This document shows, in pieces, positions 1 through 8,166 of a DNA stretch of 64,000 nt. The position numbers and the translations under genes were made by a program. The stretch's first letter is position 1. Each line of letters starts with the position of its first letter. This DNA comes from Acuticoccus kalidii. GTDB lineage: Bacteria > Pseudomonadota > Alphaproteobacteria > Rhizobiales > Amorphaceae. The notes beneath the pieces are model-generated. The model saw only the letters and a list, made by a program, of their open reading frames with translations, was not told where the DNA came from and ran no database searches. The stretch covers positions 323,392-387,391 of the forward strand of contig NZ_JAKGCS010000033.1 in the NCBI RefSeq assembly GCF_021556395.1. The letters run 5' to 3'.

Positions 1-459
1 GCTGTCGCCGGCGATGGCGAGCGCACGCCCCTCGTAGGCCGCCGCGAAGGCGTCCCAGCCGGCGACGCAGTCCTCGAGGCCGGCCGGGAAGGGCGCTTCG
101 GGCGCGAGGCGGTAGTCGATCGAGACGACCGGCGCCGCGGCGGCGACCGCGAGGGCCCGCGTACAGCGCTCGTGCGTCTCCTTCGAGCAGAAGGCCCAGC
201 CGCCACCGTGGATGTAGAGGATCGCGCCGCGTTCCTCGTCATTCGGCGGCGTGAACTCGGCCGCGTCGAGGCCCGCGAGCGCGAGGCGCCGCACCGAGGC
301 CATGTCCGGCAGATTGCGGTTCCAGCGGACATTCGTGCGCGCGGCGAGCGCACGGCCTTCGGCGGACGGAAGGGTCGTCGGGTCGGGAAGGTCGCCGTCC
401 TCCTCGGCGAGGCGGAGGAGGATCGCCATCATGGCGCTGGTCGGCTCGATCTCGCTCAT
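1..459 (-). CDS. alpha/beta hydrolase, HSL-type esterase (3' end beyond window)
   Basis: The first 153 codons of a carboxylesterase-like alpha/beta hydrolase of the hormone-sensitive-lipase family read leftward off the window edge. The oxyanion-hole motif HGGGW lies near residue 86, followed by DYRLAPEAPFPA near 120, and the visible part ends in GDS, the start of the family nucleophile motif GDSAG. The ATG at 459 overlaps the stop of the GntR gene as ATGA, so the two are translationally coupled. Such enzymes hydrolyse small esters or lactones in the cytoplasm. Next to a transporter and a sugar-acid-dehydratase-like enolase a lactone or ester substrate is plausible, but this is inference. Confidence 0.9.
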   Translation of the reverse strand, partial: MSEIEPTSAMMAILLRLAEEDGDLPDPTTLPSAEGRALAARTNVRWNRNLPDMASVRRLALAGLDAAEFTPPNDEERGAILYIHGGGWAFCSKETHERCTRALAVAAAAPVVSIDYRLAPEAPFPAGLEDCVAGWDAFAAAYEGRALAIAGDS

Positions 460-1169
460 GCGTCCGCTCCGGGTGCGGTGCCGCCGATGATCGACGGGCC
501 GAAATCAACGATCGTGGCGATGTGGTGGGAGAGCGTCTTGCCGACGGCCTTGGCATCGCCCGCGACGATCGCATCGATGATCGCGACGTGCCGATCGGCC
601 GTCTCGCGAAGGGCGCGATTGGGGGCGCTGTTCAGGATCTTGAAGCGGTGATTGTGAAGGAGGCAGCGGCTCAGGATCGGTTGAACCGCCGGAAGGTCGG
701 CGGCGGCAAAGAGGATGAGGTGGAAGAGGCGGTCATGCGCCGACAGGGCGAACTCGTCGCCCGCATCGGCGGCTTTGCGCATCGCCTCGAGCTCCACCTG
801 AAGCGCGGGGACGACGGCCTGCGGGTCGCGCGCCATCGTGCGCAGGACGCCGCGCGTCTCGATATCATGGCGGATATGGAGGAGTTCGCGCGCATCGTCG
901 GCATTGCAGTCGGCGACCGCCGTGCCCCGGTGCGGGATGCGGTTCACGAGCCCTTCCTCCTGAAGCTGGAGAAGGGCCTCGCGCACCGTGCCTTGGCTAC
1001 AGGCGAACCGGCTCGCGAGGTCGAGCTCGAGAACCACCTGCTTGGGCGAGAGCTCGCCCAGCATGATCTCCCGCTGGAGCGCGATATAGACGGCATGGCT
1101 CCGCCGCGATGCCGAACGGATGGCCCCGCCAATTGCGGGAGGAGCGGACTGAAAGCTTTCGATCGCCAT
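456..1169 (-). CDS. GntR family transcriptional regulator, FadR/FCD subfamily
   Basis: A 237-residue regulator. An N-terminal winged helix-turn-helix (about residues 22-85, with ASRFACSQGTVREALLQL as the recognition region) is followed by an all-helical FCD ligand domain with the usual metal-site histidines (H near 166 in HDRLFH and the late H in RHVAIIDAI). FCD regulators normally repress catabolic genes until a small carboxylate or sugar acid binds. It is followed by the esterase with a 4-nt overlap. A tandem TTATCG repeat 15 nt upstream of the start is repeated almost exactly upstream of the ABC transporter and enolase genes, so autoregulation and control of that locus are likely. Confidence 0.93.
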   Translation of the reverse strand: MAIESFQSAPPAIGGAIRSASRRSHAVYIALQREIMLGELSPKQVVLELDLASRFACSQGTVREALLQLQEEGLVNRIPHRGTAVADCNADDARELLHIRHDIETRGVLRTMARDPQAVVPALQVELEAMRKAADAGDEFALSAHDRLFHLILFAAADLPAVQPILSRCLLHNHRFKILNSAPNRALRETADRHVAIIDAIVAGDAKAVGKTLSHHIATIVDFGPSIIGGTAPGADA

Positions 1170-1183
1170 AAGACTCGTATGAG

Positions 1184-1200
1184 TTATCGTTATCGATATT
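1184..1200. promoter_or_regulatory. putative operator, tandem TTATCG repeat (copy 1)
   Basis: TTATCGTTATCGATATT lies just upstream of the GntR regulator start (1169, minus strand). It matches 16 of 17 bases with 5555-5571 in the divergent SBP/enolase promoter. It consists of two head-to-tail TTATCG hexamers, and the second runs into the palindrome TATCGATA. Assignment as the binding site of the local regulator is inference. Confidence 0.55.
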
Positions 1201-1212
1201 TTATACCATGCC

Positions 1213-1239
1213 CGCCGTTTGCCCGGAAGGCAAACGGCG
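1213..1239 (-). terminator. stem-loop terminator after FbpABC-like operon
   Basis: CGCCGTTTGCC and GGCAAACGGCG form a perfect 11-bp stem with a 5-nt CGGAA loop. It sits 21 nt past the stop of the ABC ATPase gene (1260) and before the GntR promoter. There is no clear U-tract on the minus strand, so termination strength is uncertain. Confidence 0.6.
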
Positions 1240-1259
1240 TGCGGCGTGCGGGGCGGGTG

Positions 1260-2318
1260 TCATCCGTCACGCTCACGTTCGATGATGCGGGCGTGATGCG
1301 GGTCGATGGTGATCGCAATGGACTCGCCTTCGCTCCGCAATCGCTGCGCGCCCTGCTCGATGAGGAGGAGGGGGCCAAGCGAGGTCTCGACGCGATATTC
1401 ACACTGCGCCCCGAGATAGGACGCCCTGCGGATGGTGCCGCCGATCGCCTCCCTGGCCGCATCCGTGATGCGCAGATGCTCCGGCCGCAGCATCACGTCG
1501 ACCGTCATCCCGGCGGGAAGCTCGGTGCCGAGTGGGAGCCCGTCGAGGACGACGCGGCTCTGTCCGTCCGGGCCCGCGATGGTGGTCGCTTCGATGACGT
1601 TGGCATCGCCCATGAAGTCGGCGACGAAGGCGCTCGCCGGTTCGTTATAAAGGCTGCTCGGCGGGCCGGATTGCTCGATCCGCCCGGCCTTCATGATGAT
1701 CACCCGGTCGGAGATCGCCATCGCCTCGGATTGGTCGTGCGTGACGTAGAGGACGGTGAGGCCGAGGCGCTGTTGGAGGTCCCGAATGTCCTCGCGGACC
1801 TGGCGGCGCAATTTGGCGTCGAGGTTCGAGAGCGGCTCGTCGAAGAGGAGGACGGCCGGTTCGAGGACCAGCGCGCGGGCGACGGCGACGCGCTGCTGCT
1901 GGCCACCCGAGATTTCGCTCGGCAGACGCTTTTCGTAGCCCGCGAGGCCGACGAGCTCGAGCTGGGCGCGGGCCCGCTCGTGCGCCTCCCTCTTGCCGGT
2001 GCGCTGGGCGATCAGCCCATAGGCGACATTGTCGACAACGTTCATGTGCGGAAACAGCGCGTAGGATTGGAAGACCATCGCGATATCGCGCTGGCTCGCC
2101 GACAGCGTGCTGACGTCCGCCCCGTCGAGGAGGATCCGCCCACGGGTCGGCATTTCAAGCCCCGCGACGAGGCGCAGGGTCGTGGTCTTTCCGCAGCCCG
2201 ACGGGCCGAGAAGGCTGACGAGCTCGTGCCGCTCCAGCGCGAAAGAAATCCCTTTGACGGCCTCGTAGGAGCCGAAGGACTTCCCGACGCTGTCGAAGAC
2301 GAGGGCGGGGTCGCTCAC
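1260..2318 (-). CDS. ABC transporter ATP-binding protein (PotA/FbpC type)
   Basis: A 352-residue ATPase that powers the importer encoded with it. Walker A GPSGCGKTT is at residues 38-46, the signature ISGGQQQR near 136, Walker B LLFDEPLSNLDAK near 157 and the switch His in YVTHDQSEA near 192. The C-terminal third (about 240-350) is a TOBE-like domain typical of iron, spermidine and related importers. The start is GTG at 2318, which overlaps the permease stop as GTGA. It is last in the SBP-permease-ATPase operon. Family resemblance is to Fe3+ and polyamine systems, but the adjacent enolase suggests an organic acid or sugar acid. Confidence 0.95.
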   Translation of the reverse strand: MSDPALVFDSVGKSFGSYEAVKGISFALERHELVSLLGPSGCGKTTTLRLVAGLEMPTRGRILLDGADVSTLSASQRDIAMVFQSYALFPHMNVVDNVAYGLIAQRTGKREAHERARAQLELVGLAGYEKRLPSEISGGQQQRVAVARALVLEPAVLLFDEPLSNLDAKLRRQVREDIRDLQQRLGLTVLYVTHDQSEAMAISDRVIIMKAGRIEQSGPPSSLYNEPASAFVADFMGDANVIEATTIAGPDGQSRVVLDGLPLGTELPAGMTVDVMLRPEHLRITDAAREAIGGTIRRASYLGAQCEYRVETSLGPLLLIEQGAQRLRSEGESIAITIDPHHARIIERERDG

Positions 2319-4444
2319 TGTGTCTCTCCCGTCGACTTGGTGTTGACGCGGCGAAACTCGGTCCGCGTCAGGATGAGCTGAAGAAGCGCCACGATGACGA
2401 TCAGGAGAACGATGAGGACGACGCTATAGGCGATGGCCCGGCCGTAATTCGTGTTCTCGACGAGGCCGATGATATAGGTCGTCGCCCAATCGTATCGCGG
2501 CGAAACGAGGAAGATGACCTGGCTCAGCGTCGTGACCGAGGAGACGAAGGCGTAGATCACCGCCGTCGCCACCGCGGGCTTCATGAGGGGGTAGAGGACG
2601 CGCCGCAATGTCATGCCGGGTCGCGCGCCGAGGGTGGTCGAGGCTTCGTCGAGACTCGGATCGATCTGCGAGAATTGCGCGAGCCCCACACGCACGCCGA
2701 TCGGCATGTTGCGCGAGATGAAGGCGACGATGAGGATCACCGCGGTCCCGGTGATTTCGATCGGCGGTGCGTTGAAAGAAAGCACATAGGCAAGGCCGAT
2801 CACGGTGCCGGGCATCGCAAAGCTCATCATCGCGGCGAACTCGAAGACGCCGCGCCCGACGAAGCGCCGCCGCGCGATGAGGTAGGCGGTGAGGAGCCCG
2901 AGCGCGGCCGTCAGCGGGGCGGCGACGGCGGCGATCCACATCGTCGTGAAGAAGAAATTCCACGCGCCGCCCGACCAGACGAGGCCATGCGGGCCGGAGA
3001 TCACGTCGAACGCGTCGAGATAGTGCGTCAGCGTGAAGGAATAGTCGCGGCCCCAGATCTGCGCGAAGCTGCCGGCGATCACCGTGCCGTAGACGGTGAC
3101 GATGAGGACGCCCCAGATCAACGTCACCCCGCCGACGAGAAGCTTCAGCGAGGGCGCGAGTTCGCCGAACTTGCCGCCGTCCCCCTTGCCGGTGACGGTC
3201 ACGAAGGATGCACCGCGCAGCCAGACCGTCTGCAACAGGAAGACGGTGAGCGAGATCGCGAGGAGGATGAGGCCGAGCCCCGCCGCCTCGCCGAGATCGG
3301 CCTGCGCGCCGACGATCTTGAAATAGATGCCCGAGGCGAGGACGCGGAAGCCGCCGCCGAGGATCAGCGGATTGCCGAGATCGGCGAGGCTTTCGATGAA
3401 GCAGAGCAGGAAGGCGTTCGCGAGACCCGGACGGATGAGCGGCAGCGTCACGGTGCGGAAGGTGTACCAGCGGCCTGCGCGAAGCGTCTGCGCGGCCTCC
3501 TCCACCGAGGGGCTGACGGAGACGAGGGTCGCGTGGATCACCATGAAGGCGAGGGGGGTGAGACCGAGCGTCTGCGCGAGCCAGACCCCCTGCGGGCCGT
3601 AGATCCAGCGTGAGGGGCGGATGTCGAAGACATCGTACATGAAGAGCGTCACCGATCCAGACCGGCCGAACAGCAGGATCAGTGCGAGGCCGACGACGAA
3701 GGGCGGCGTCACGAGCGGCAAGAGCGTCACGAGGCGGAGCGGCCCGCGCATCGGCGCGTTGGTGCGCACGATGAAGAGCGACGCGCCGAGCCCGAGAAGC
3801 GTCGCCGATAGGCCGACGGCCGTGCCGAGCCCGACCGAATTCCAGACCATGCCGCAGCGTCCGCCATCGACGAGGCAGGTCAGCCCCCAGATCTCGCGGC
3901 CGCCGAGCCGGCCCGCGAGCCCGGCGAGGACGCTGCCGGTCTCATCGGGCCGCGACACGGCTTCGAGGATTTGGGCGAGGGGAAAGAGGACGAAAAGGGC
4001 GAGGATCGCGCAGACGAGAACGAGGAGATGGGCGCCGAACCGGTCGCCATCCATCATCCCGGCACGGGCGAGCGCCGTCGCCCCGAGACCGAGGAGGGCG
4101 ACGACGGTGAGGCCCGCTCCCCAACCGACCGCCGGTTGGTTCGATAACGTGAGGGCAAGGGCGGGGTCGTAAGGTGTCCCTTGAAGGCCGCTCGACACGA
4201 GGATCCAGACCGCGCCGGCAAATGAAGCGAGCGCGGCAAGGCGTTGCGCCGCCCGGCCGCCGCCGCCACCGCCAACACCGATCCCCGCGAGAGCGAGAAG
4301 GACGGCGTAGACCGGCAGGACGGCGACCGATCCACCGAGCGCGAGGAGGAGGCCGCTCGACGCCGCGTTCGCGGGCGCCACGGCATACCAGGGCAGGACG
4401 CTCGCCGCCGCTGCGACGACGAGCCAGAACACGAACGGCCTCAT
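2315..4444 (-). CDS. ABC transporter permease, fused double domain (FbpB type)
   Basis: A 709-residue inner-membrane protein containing two fused BPD_transp_1 permease halves. Hydrophobic segments run from the N-terminus through about residue 425 and again from about 435 to 700. An EAA-type coupling loop is visible in each half (EEAAQTLRAG near 318 and DEASTTLGA near 607). This is the FbpB architecture, in which one chain supplies both transmembrane domains. It lies 22 nt downstream of the SBP gene and overlaps the ATPase gene by 4 nt. Confidence 0.95.
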   Translation of the reverse strand: MRPFVFWLVVAAAASVLPWYAVAPANAASSGLLLALGGSVAVLPVYAVLLALAGIGVGGGGGGRAAQRLAALASFAGAVWILVSSGLQGTPYDPALALTLSNQPAVGWGAGLTVVALLGLGATALARAGMMDGDRFGAHLLVLVCAILALFVLFPLAQILEAVSRPDETGSVLAGLAGRLGGREIWGLTCLVDGGRCGMVWNSVGLGTAVGLSATLLGLGASLFIVRTNAPMRGPLRLVTLLPLVTPPFVVGLALILLFGRSGSVTLFMYDVFDIRPSRWIYGPQGVWLAQTLGLTPLAFMVIHATLVSVSPSVEEAAQTLRAGRWYTFRTVTLPLIRPGLANAFLLCFIESLADLGNPLILGGGFRVLASGIYFKIVGAQADLGEAAGLGLILLAISLTVFLLQTVWLRGASFVTVTGKGDGGKFGELAPSLKLLVGGVTLIWGVLIVTVYGTVIAGSFAQIWGRDYSFTLTHYLDAFDVISGPHGLVWSGGAWNFFFTTMWIAAVAAPLTAALGLLTAYLIARRRFVGRGVFEFAAMMSFAMPGTVIGLAYVLSFNAPPIEITGTAVILIVAFISRNMPIGVRVGLAQFSQIDPSLDEASTTLGARPGMTLRRVLYPLMKPAVATAVIYAFVSSVTTLSQVIFLVSPRYDWATTYIIGLVENTNYGRAIAYSVVLIVLLIVIVALLQLILTRTEFRRVNTKSTGETQ

Positions 4445-4466
4445 GAGACGGGGATCAGTTCAACGG

Positions 4467-5492
4467 TCAGCGCTGCGAGGCGATCTCGTTATCCCACCGT
4501 TTCAGGAGATGGGAGCGCGTCTCGGCCGAGCCGTATTTGGCGAAGTCATAGTCGATGAGCTTCGTCTCATCGAGCTTCGGCGCTTCCGGCGCGGGCTCGA
4601 CATTCTTGTTCGCCTGGATCTGATAGGCGCCGGCGTCGAGGGCGAGGCCCTGCGCCTCGGCCGTCAGCGCCCAATCGTAAAATGTCTTGGCGACGTCCGG
4701 GTTCGGGCCATCTTTGATGAGGCTCATCGAGCCGATTTCGTAGCCCGTCCCGTCCGACGGTGCGACCGCCTTCACCGGGAACCCGGCCGCCGCCTGTTGG
4801 ATGACATCGTGGAGGAAGGCGATGCCGATCCCGGTCTCGCCGAGGGCGGCGGCGCGGATCCCGGCGGTGCCGGACTGGGTGTACTCGCTGATATTGCCGT
4901 CGATCCGCTTCAGATAGTCGAACGCCTCGTCCTCGCCATAGAGCTGCACGAGCGTCGCGAGCGCGGTGTAGGCGGTGCCGGACGTGTTCGGATTGGCGAC
5001 CTGGATCTCGCCTTCATAGTCCGCCTTCTCGAGGTCGGACCAGGCGAGCGGCGGGTCGAGGCCTTCGCGCTCGAAGAATTCGGTGTTGTAGCCCCAGCCG
5101 AGGACGCCGGAATAGATGCCGATGGTCTTGTAGCCGGTGGTCTCGCCCTGCTCGACGGCCCAGTCCCGCAGCTCGGAGACGTTGGGGGACTTGTACTCCT
5201 GCGTCAGCCCGTCGCTCGCGGCCTGGATGTGCGCGTCGCCCGAGCCGCCCCACCAGACATCGGCCTGGGGATTGGCCGATTCGGCACGGATCTGGGCGAG
5301 GGCCGCCCCGGTGTCCTTACGCTGCATGGCGACGCGAATGCCGGTCTCCTTCGTGAAGGCGGCGGCGGTCGCCTCGCACCAGGACTGCTGGACGCTGCAA
5401 TACATCACAAGGTTCTGCGCGGATGCTGCGCCGCTCGTGAGGGCGATGGCGCTGACCGCCGTCGCGAAGATGAGGTGTTTGGTGCCGATCAT
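4467..5492 (-). CDS. ABC transporter periplasmic substrate-binding protein (FbpA/AfuA type)
   Basis: A 341-residue solute receptor. The N-terminal signal peptide MIGTKHLIFATAVSAIALTS ends in ASA near residue 24. The mature part starts with NLVMYCSVQQ and includes the family signature NPNTSGTAYT near residue 170. The start chosen is ATG 5492, which directly precedes the signal peptide and has GGGAGG upstream. A longer in-frame extension to 5609 would run into the divergent enolase start and is not signal-like. Homologues bind ferric iron, but related AfuA/PhnS-like proteins bind phosphorylated sugars or phosphonates. The divergent enolase favours an organic ligand. Confidence 0.92.
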   Translation of the reverse strand: MIGTKHLIFATAVSAIALTSGAASAQNLVMYCSVQQSWCEATAAAFTKETGIRVAMQRKDTGAALAQIRAESANPQADVWWGGSGDAHIQAASDGLTQEYKSPNVSELRDWAVEQGETTGYKTIGIYSGVLGWGYNTEFFEREGLDPPLAWSDLEKADYEGEIQVANPNTSGTAYTALATLVQLYGEDEAFDYLKRIDGNISEYTQSGTAGIRAAALGETGIGIAFLHDVIQQAAAGFPVKAVAPSDGTGYEIGSMSLIKDGPNPDVAKTFYDWALTAEAQGLALDAGAYQIQANKNVEPAPEAPKLDETKLIDYDFAKYGSAETRSHLLKRWDNEIASQR

Positions 5493-5554
5493 GCGGGCCT
5501 CCCGTGTTCTCGTTTCTCTTGTCGCGGCGGCTTGTGTCCGCCTGCGAATTATCA

Positions 5555-5571
5555 TTATCGTTATCGAGATT
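5555..5571. promoter_or_regulatory. putative operator, tandem TTATCG repeat (copy 2)
   Basis: TTATCGTTATCGAGATT, preceded by a further ATTATCA unit, lies in the 116-bp divergent region between the SBP gene (start 5492, minus) and the enolase gene (start 5609, plus). It differs by one base from 1184-1200 upstream of the GntR gene. It could therefore control both directions. Confidence 0.55.
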
Positions 5572-5608
5572 GACGGGGACTGCAACCCCCCAGAACGAAG
5601 AGAACGCA

Positions 5609-6781
5609 ATGAGTGTGATTGAACGGGTCGAGGTCACGGGCTTCGAGTATGTCGTGGATGACCTCTCGGTCGACGAGGGCGGCTTCAATATCGTCTGCGC
5701 GCCCGGCAAGAGCCACCGGATGGTCCGCCACGCCATCACGATCCGCGACAGCGACGGCGTCGAGGGGGCCTATGTGACCGGGTGGGGCGGGACGCCGGCG
5801 GCGATCTCGCAGGTTCTCCAACTCGCCCCGCAGCTCATCGGCCGTGATCCGCTGCACCGCGAAGCGATCTATGCCCATTTCCGCTACGGCCTCCGCCAGA
5901 CCGACATGATGGGGATCGGCCTTCTCGACATTCCGCTCTGGGATCTCGCCGGCAAGCGCTTCGGCGCGTCGATCGCGACGCTCCTCGGAGGGCACAAGGA
6001 TCGCGTGCCGGCCTATGCGAGCACCATCCATGGCGACCGCAACGGCCGCCTCTCATCGCCCGAAGCCTATGTCGCGTTCGCGGAGGAGTGTCGCGCGCTC
6101 GGCTATACCGCCTTCAAGGTTCACGGCTTCAGCGAGGGCGATCCGAACGAGGAGAGCGAGACGGTGCGCCTCCTCGGGCGCCGATTTGGCGGCGAGATGA
6201 AGCTGATGCTCGACCCGTCCTGCGATCTACGCACCTTCTCCGACGCGCTGCAGGTCGGACGGGCGTGCGACGAGGCGAATTTCATGTGGATCGAAGACCC
6301 TTACCGGGACAATGGCGTCTCGATGCACGGCGCGAAGCGGCTGAAATCCTTCATCAAGACGCCGCTCCTGATGACCGAGCATGTGCGCGGGCTGGAGCAG
6401 AAGGCCGATTTCATCGTCTCCGGCGCGACGGACTATGTGCGGGCTGATCCGGAATTCGATCTCGGTATCACCGGCACGATGCGCATTGCTCACCTTGCCG
6501 AATCCTTCGGGCTCGATTGCGAGTTGCACTCTTGCGGCCCCGCCCAGCGCCATTGCATGGCCGCGATCCGCAACACCAACTTTTACGAATCGACCCTCGT
6601 CGGCCCCGGCATGAAGAACGCGCTGCCGCCGATCTACACCTGTGGCTATTCCGACGATCTCGACGCGATCGGCGCCGACGGAACCTTCCCCGTTCCCGCG
6701 GGCCCCGGTCTCGGCGTCACGTATGACTGGGACCGCATCAACGGGAACACGGTGAGCCAGCACGTCTTCACGGGGGACTGA
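5609..6781 (+). CDS. mandelate racemase/muconate lactonizing enzyme family protein (enolase superfamily)
   Basis: A 390-residue enolase-superfamily enzyme that would abstract a proton alpha to a carboxylate, most likely in dehydration or racemisation of a sugar acid. It has the N-terminal capping domain and a C-terminal barrel. A KVH pair sits at the catalytic Lys position (FKVHGF near 171). Metal ligands are D in MLDPSCD, E in WIEDPY and E in MTEHVRG. An Asp in VRADPEFD and a His in CELHSCG form the Asp-His dyad of the mandelate racemase subgroup. ATG 5609 was chosen because it opens the conserved domain; upstream in-frame codons have no domain content. It is divergent from the ABC transporter genes. 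Confidence 0.92.
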   Translation: MSVIERVEVTGFEYVVDDLSVDEGGFNIVCAPGKSHRMVRHAITIRDSDGVEGAYVTGWGGTPAAISQVLQLAPQLIGRDPLHREAIYAHFRYGLRQTDMMGIGLLDIPLWDLAGKRFGASIATLLGGHKDRVPAYASTIHGDRNGRLSSPEAYVAFAEECRALGYTAFKVHGFSEGDPNEESETVRLLGRRFGGEMKLMLDPSCDLRTFSDALQVGRACDEANFMWIEDPYRDNGVSMHGAKRLKSFIKTPLLMTEHVRGLEQKADFIVSGATDYVRADPEFDLGITGTMRIAHLAESFGLDCELHSCGPAQRHCMAAIRNTNFYESTLVGPGMKNALPPIYTCGYSDDLDAIGADGTFPVPAGPGLGVTYDWDRINGNTVSQHVFTGD

Positions 6782-7075
6782 CTGCGGATATTTCGCAACA
6801 CTGCGCAACGATTGGCGCAAATATGTGAAAAGATAAGGCCCGACATATGGCATTTTATTAGGCAGAATGCTGTATTCCGGGCATCGGATGGGTCGGAAGA
6901 GGGCACTTCCTCGTTCGACCTCCGAAGCAGCGATGCGAGAGGAGAGCCGCGAGCGGCCACGCCCCACTGTGCGGGGTGACAGGCCCGTAGCCTCTCCGGA
7001 CGTCGAAAGATCGGCGATCCGGGAACAGCGGCGATTTTTCCGATCGATGAGGCCGGTTCGCCCCGCGCCGTGCCT

Positions 7076-7336
7076 TCAGGCGGCCTCGAGCGCATAATAG
7101 CCGCGCCGCCGCTTCTTCCGGGCGAGTTCGCTGAGCGCGTCGAGCGCCTTGCCGGCGGTCGGATAAAGGTCGCTGCGCAAGCGGCCGGAGCGGCCGATGC
7201 GGCCCCATTCGCGCACCAGAACCCATTCGCCGAACAGCGTCTTCTGGATCGAGAGTGAGTAGAAGCGGCGGCGATTCTCGATCGGATCGATGCAGCGCAG
7301 ATGCAAATCCGTGGGGAAGAGATCGAGCTGTTGCAT
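7076..7336 (-). CDS. WGR domain protein
   Basis: An 86-residue protein consisting almost wholly of a WGR domain. The hallmark EWGRIGRSGR is at about residues 43-52, preceded by an aromatic strand (RRFYSLSIQKTLFG). A basic KKRRRGYY tail follows. The ATG at 7336 has AAGGAA six bases upstream. WGR domains occur in PARPs and in small stand-alone bacterial proteins and are thought to bind nucleic acid. The role of the stand-alone form is not established. It stands alone, with a 294-bp intergenic stretch (6782-7075) on its 3' side in which I see no feature. Confidence 0.9.
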   Translation of the reverse strand: MQQLDLFPTDLHLRCIDPIENRRRFYSLSIQKTLFGEWVLVREWGRIGRSGRLRSDLYPTAGKALDALSELARKKRRRGYYALEAA

Positions 7337-7455
7337 CGCGAGTTCCTTACGGCACGCGGCCGCCGGGCGACCGGGCAGGCACGTTAGTGCGTTCGAGCCC
7401 GAAGGTTGAGACGGCCGGCCGAGTCCTCCACCGCTAATGGCCTCGAGTGAGGGCG

Positions 7456-7938
7456 TCAGGGTTGATTCGCGGGGGCGGGGCCGAAGGCGCAGCGCTCCGG
7501 CTTGATGTCGATCAGCGGCGTTCCGTCGAGACAGTCGAGCCCGCGCACGATCAGCCGATTGCCGCGAACGGCGACGAGCGGCACGACGAGCGTGCCAATC
7601 GGATTGGGCCGCACCGGCGAGCGCAGGGCGAAGGTGCCGCGGCGCTCACCATGATGGCGTGGCACCTGGGCAACGAGATCGCGCCGCGCCTCGTGAAGCC
7701 AGTAAAGCACCTCGATGCGCGGGGCGTTCTCGATCCCTTCGAGCGCCGCCGCCCAGGGCTCGAACACCTCGATCTCGCATTCCGGCCCGTCGGCGCGCCC
7801 TTGCCGCGGACATTCGCTGCGGTCCGTGTAGGGCGTGTGGATCCGGCCGATAAAATAGACGCCGGCGTCCGTCGCGGCGGGAAGGGCGACCGCGCGTTCG
7901 CCGTCGCGGATCGTGGGGTCCGTCTCGGGTCGGTTCAT
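7456..7938 (-). CDS. trmO: tRNA (N6-threonylcarbamoyladenosine37-N6)-methyltransferase TrmO
   Basis: A 160-residue TsaA/YaeB/TrmO family protein, which uses SAM to methylate t6A37 in certain tRNAs. Family motifs visible are IGRIHTPY (near 32), PRQGRADGPECEIEVFEPW, the LYWLHEA helix, SPVRPNPIG (near 109-117) and the LDCLDGTPLIDIKP strand. The start is placed at ATG 7938, which has AAGGAG five bases upstream. A GTG two codons earlier would sit directly on that ribosome-binding site. Confidence 0.93.
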   Translation of the reverse strand: MNRPETDPTIRDGERAVALPAATDAGVYFIGRIHTPYTDRSECPRQGRADGPECEIEVFEPWAAALEGIENAPRIEVLYWLHEARRDLVAQVPRHHGERRGTFALRSPVRPNPIGTLVVPLVAVRGNRLIVRGLDCLDGTPLIDIKPERCAFGPAPANQP

Positions 7939-8166
7939 GGGCACTCCTTACGCGCGAAGGGCGGGCCGAATGCCAGCCTCGACGATCCTTCCGACAAGCC
8001 GCGCCGGTCGAAAGGCGGCCGATAGCGGCGCTCGATCGGCGAGGCGTCGAGCGCCGCCCTTGATATAGGCTTGTCATTCTGGCCGGATTAGCTGCACCCG
8101 CCGTGAATCGGCATGACGAATGTCATGGCCGGTTTCGCGACCGGGCTCGGACTATGAAGGTGGACT

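Noticed and set aside
522-2381. Long plus-strand open frame across the GntR and ABC ATPase genes
   Set aside because: It is antisense to two clear minus-strand genes and its translation has no domain; high GC keeps the opposite frame open.
8045-8166. Possible Mg2+ riboswitch before the mgtE-like gene
   Set aside because: No M-box-like conserved sequence or convincing stem arrangement could be seen in this short leader.
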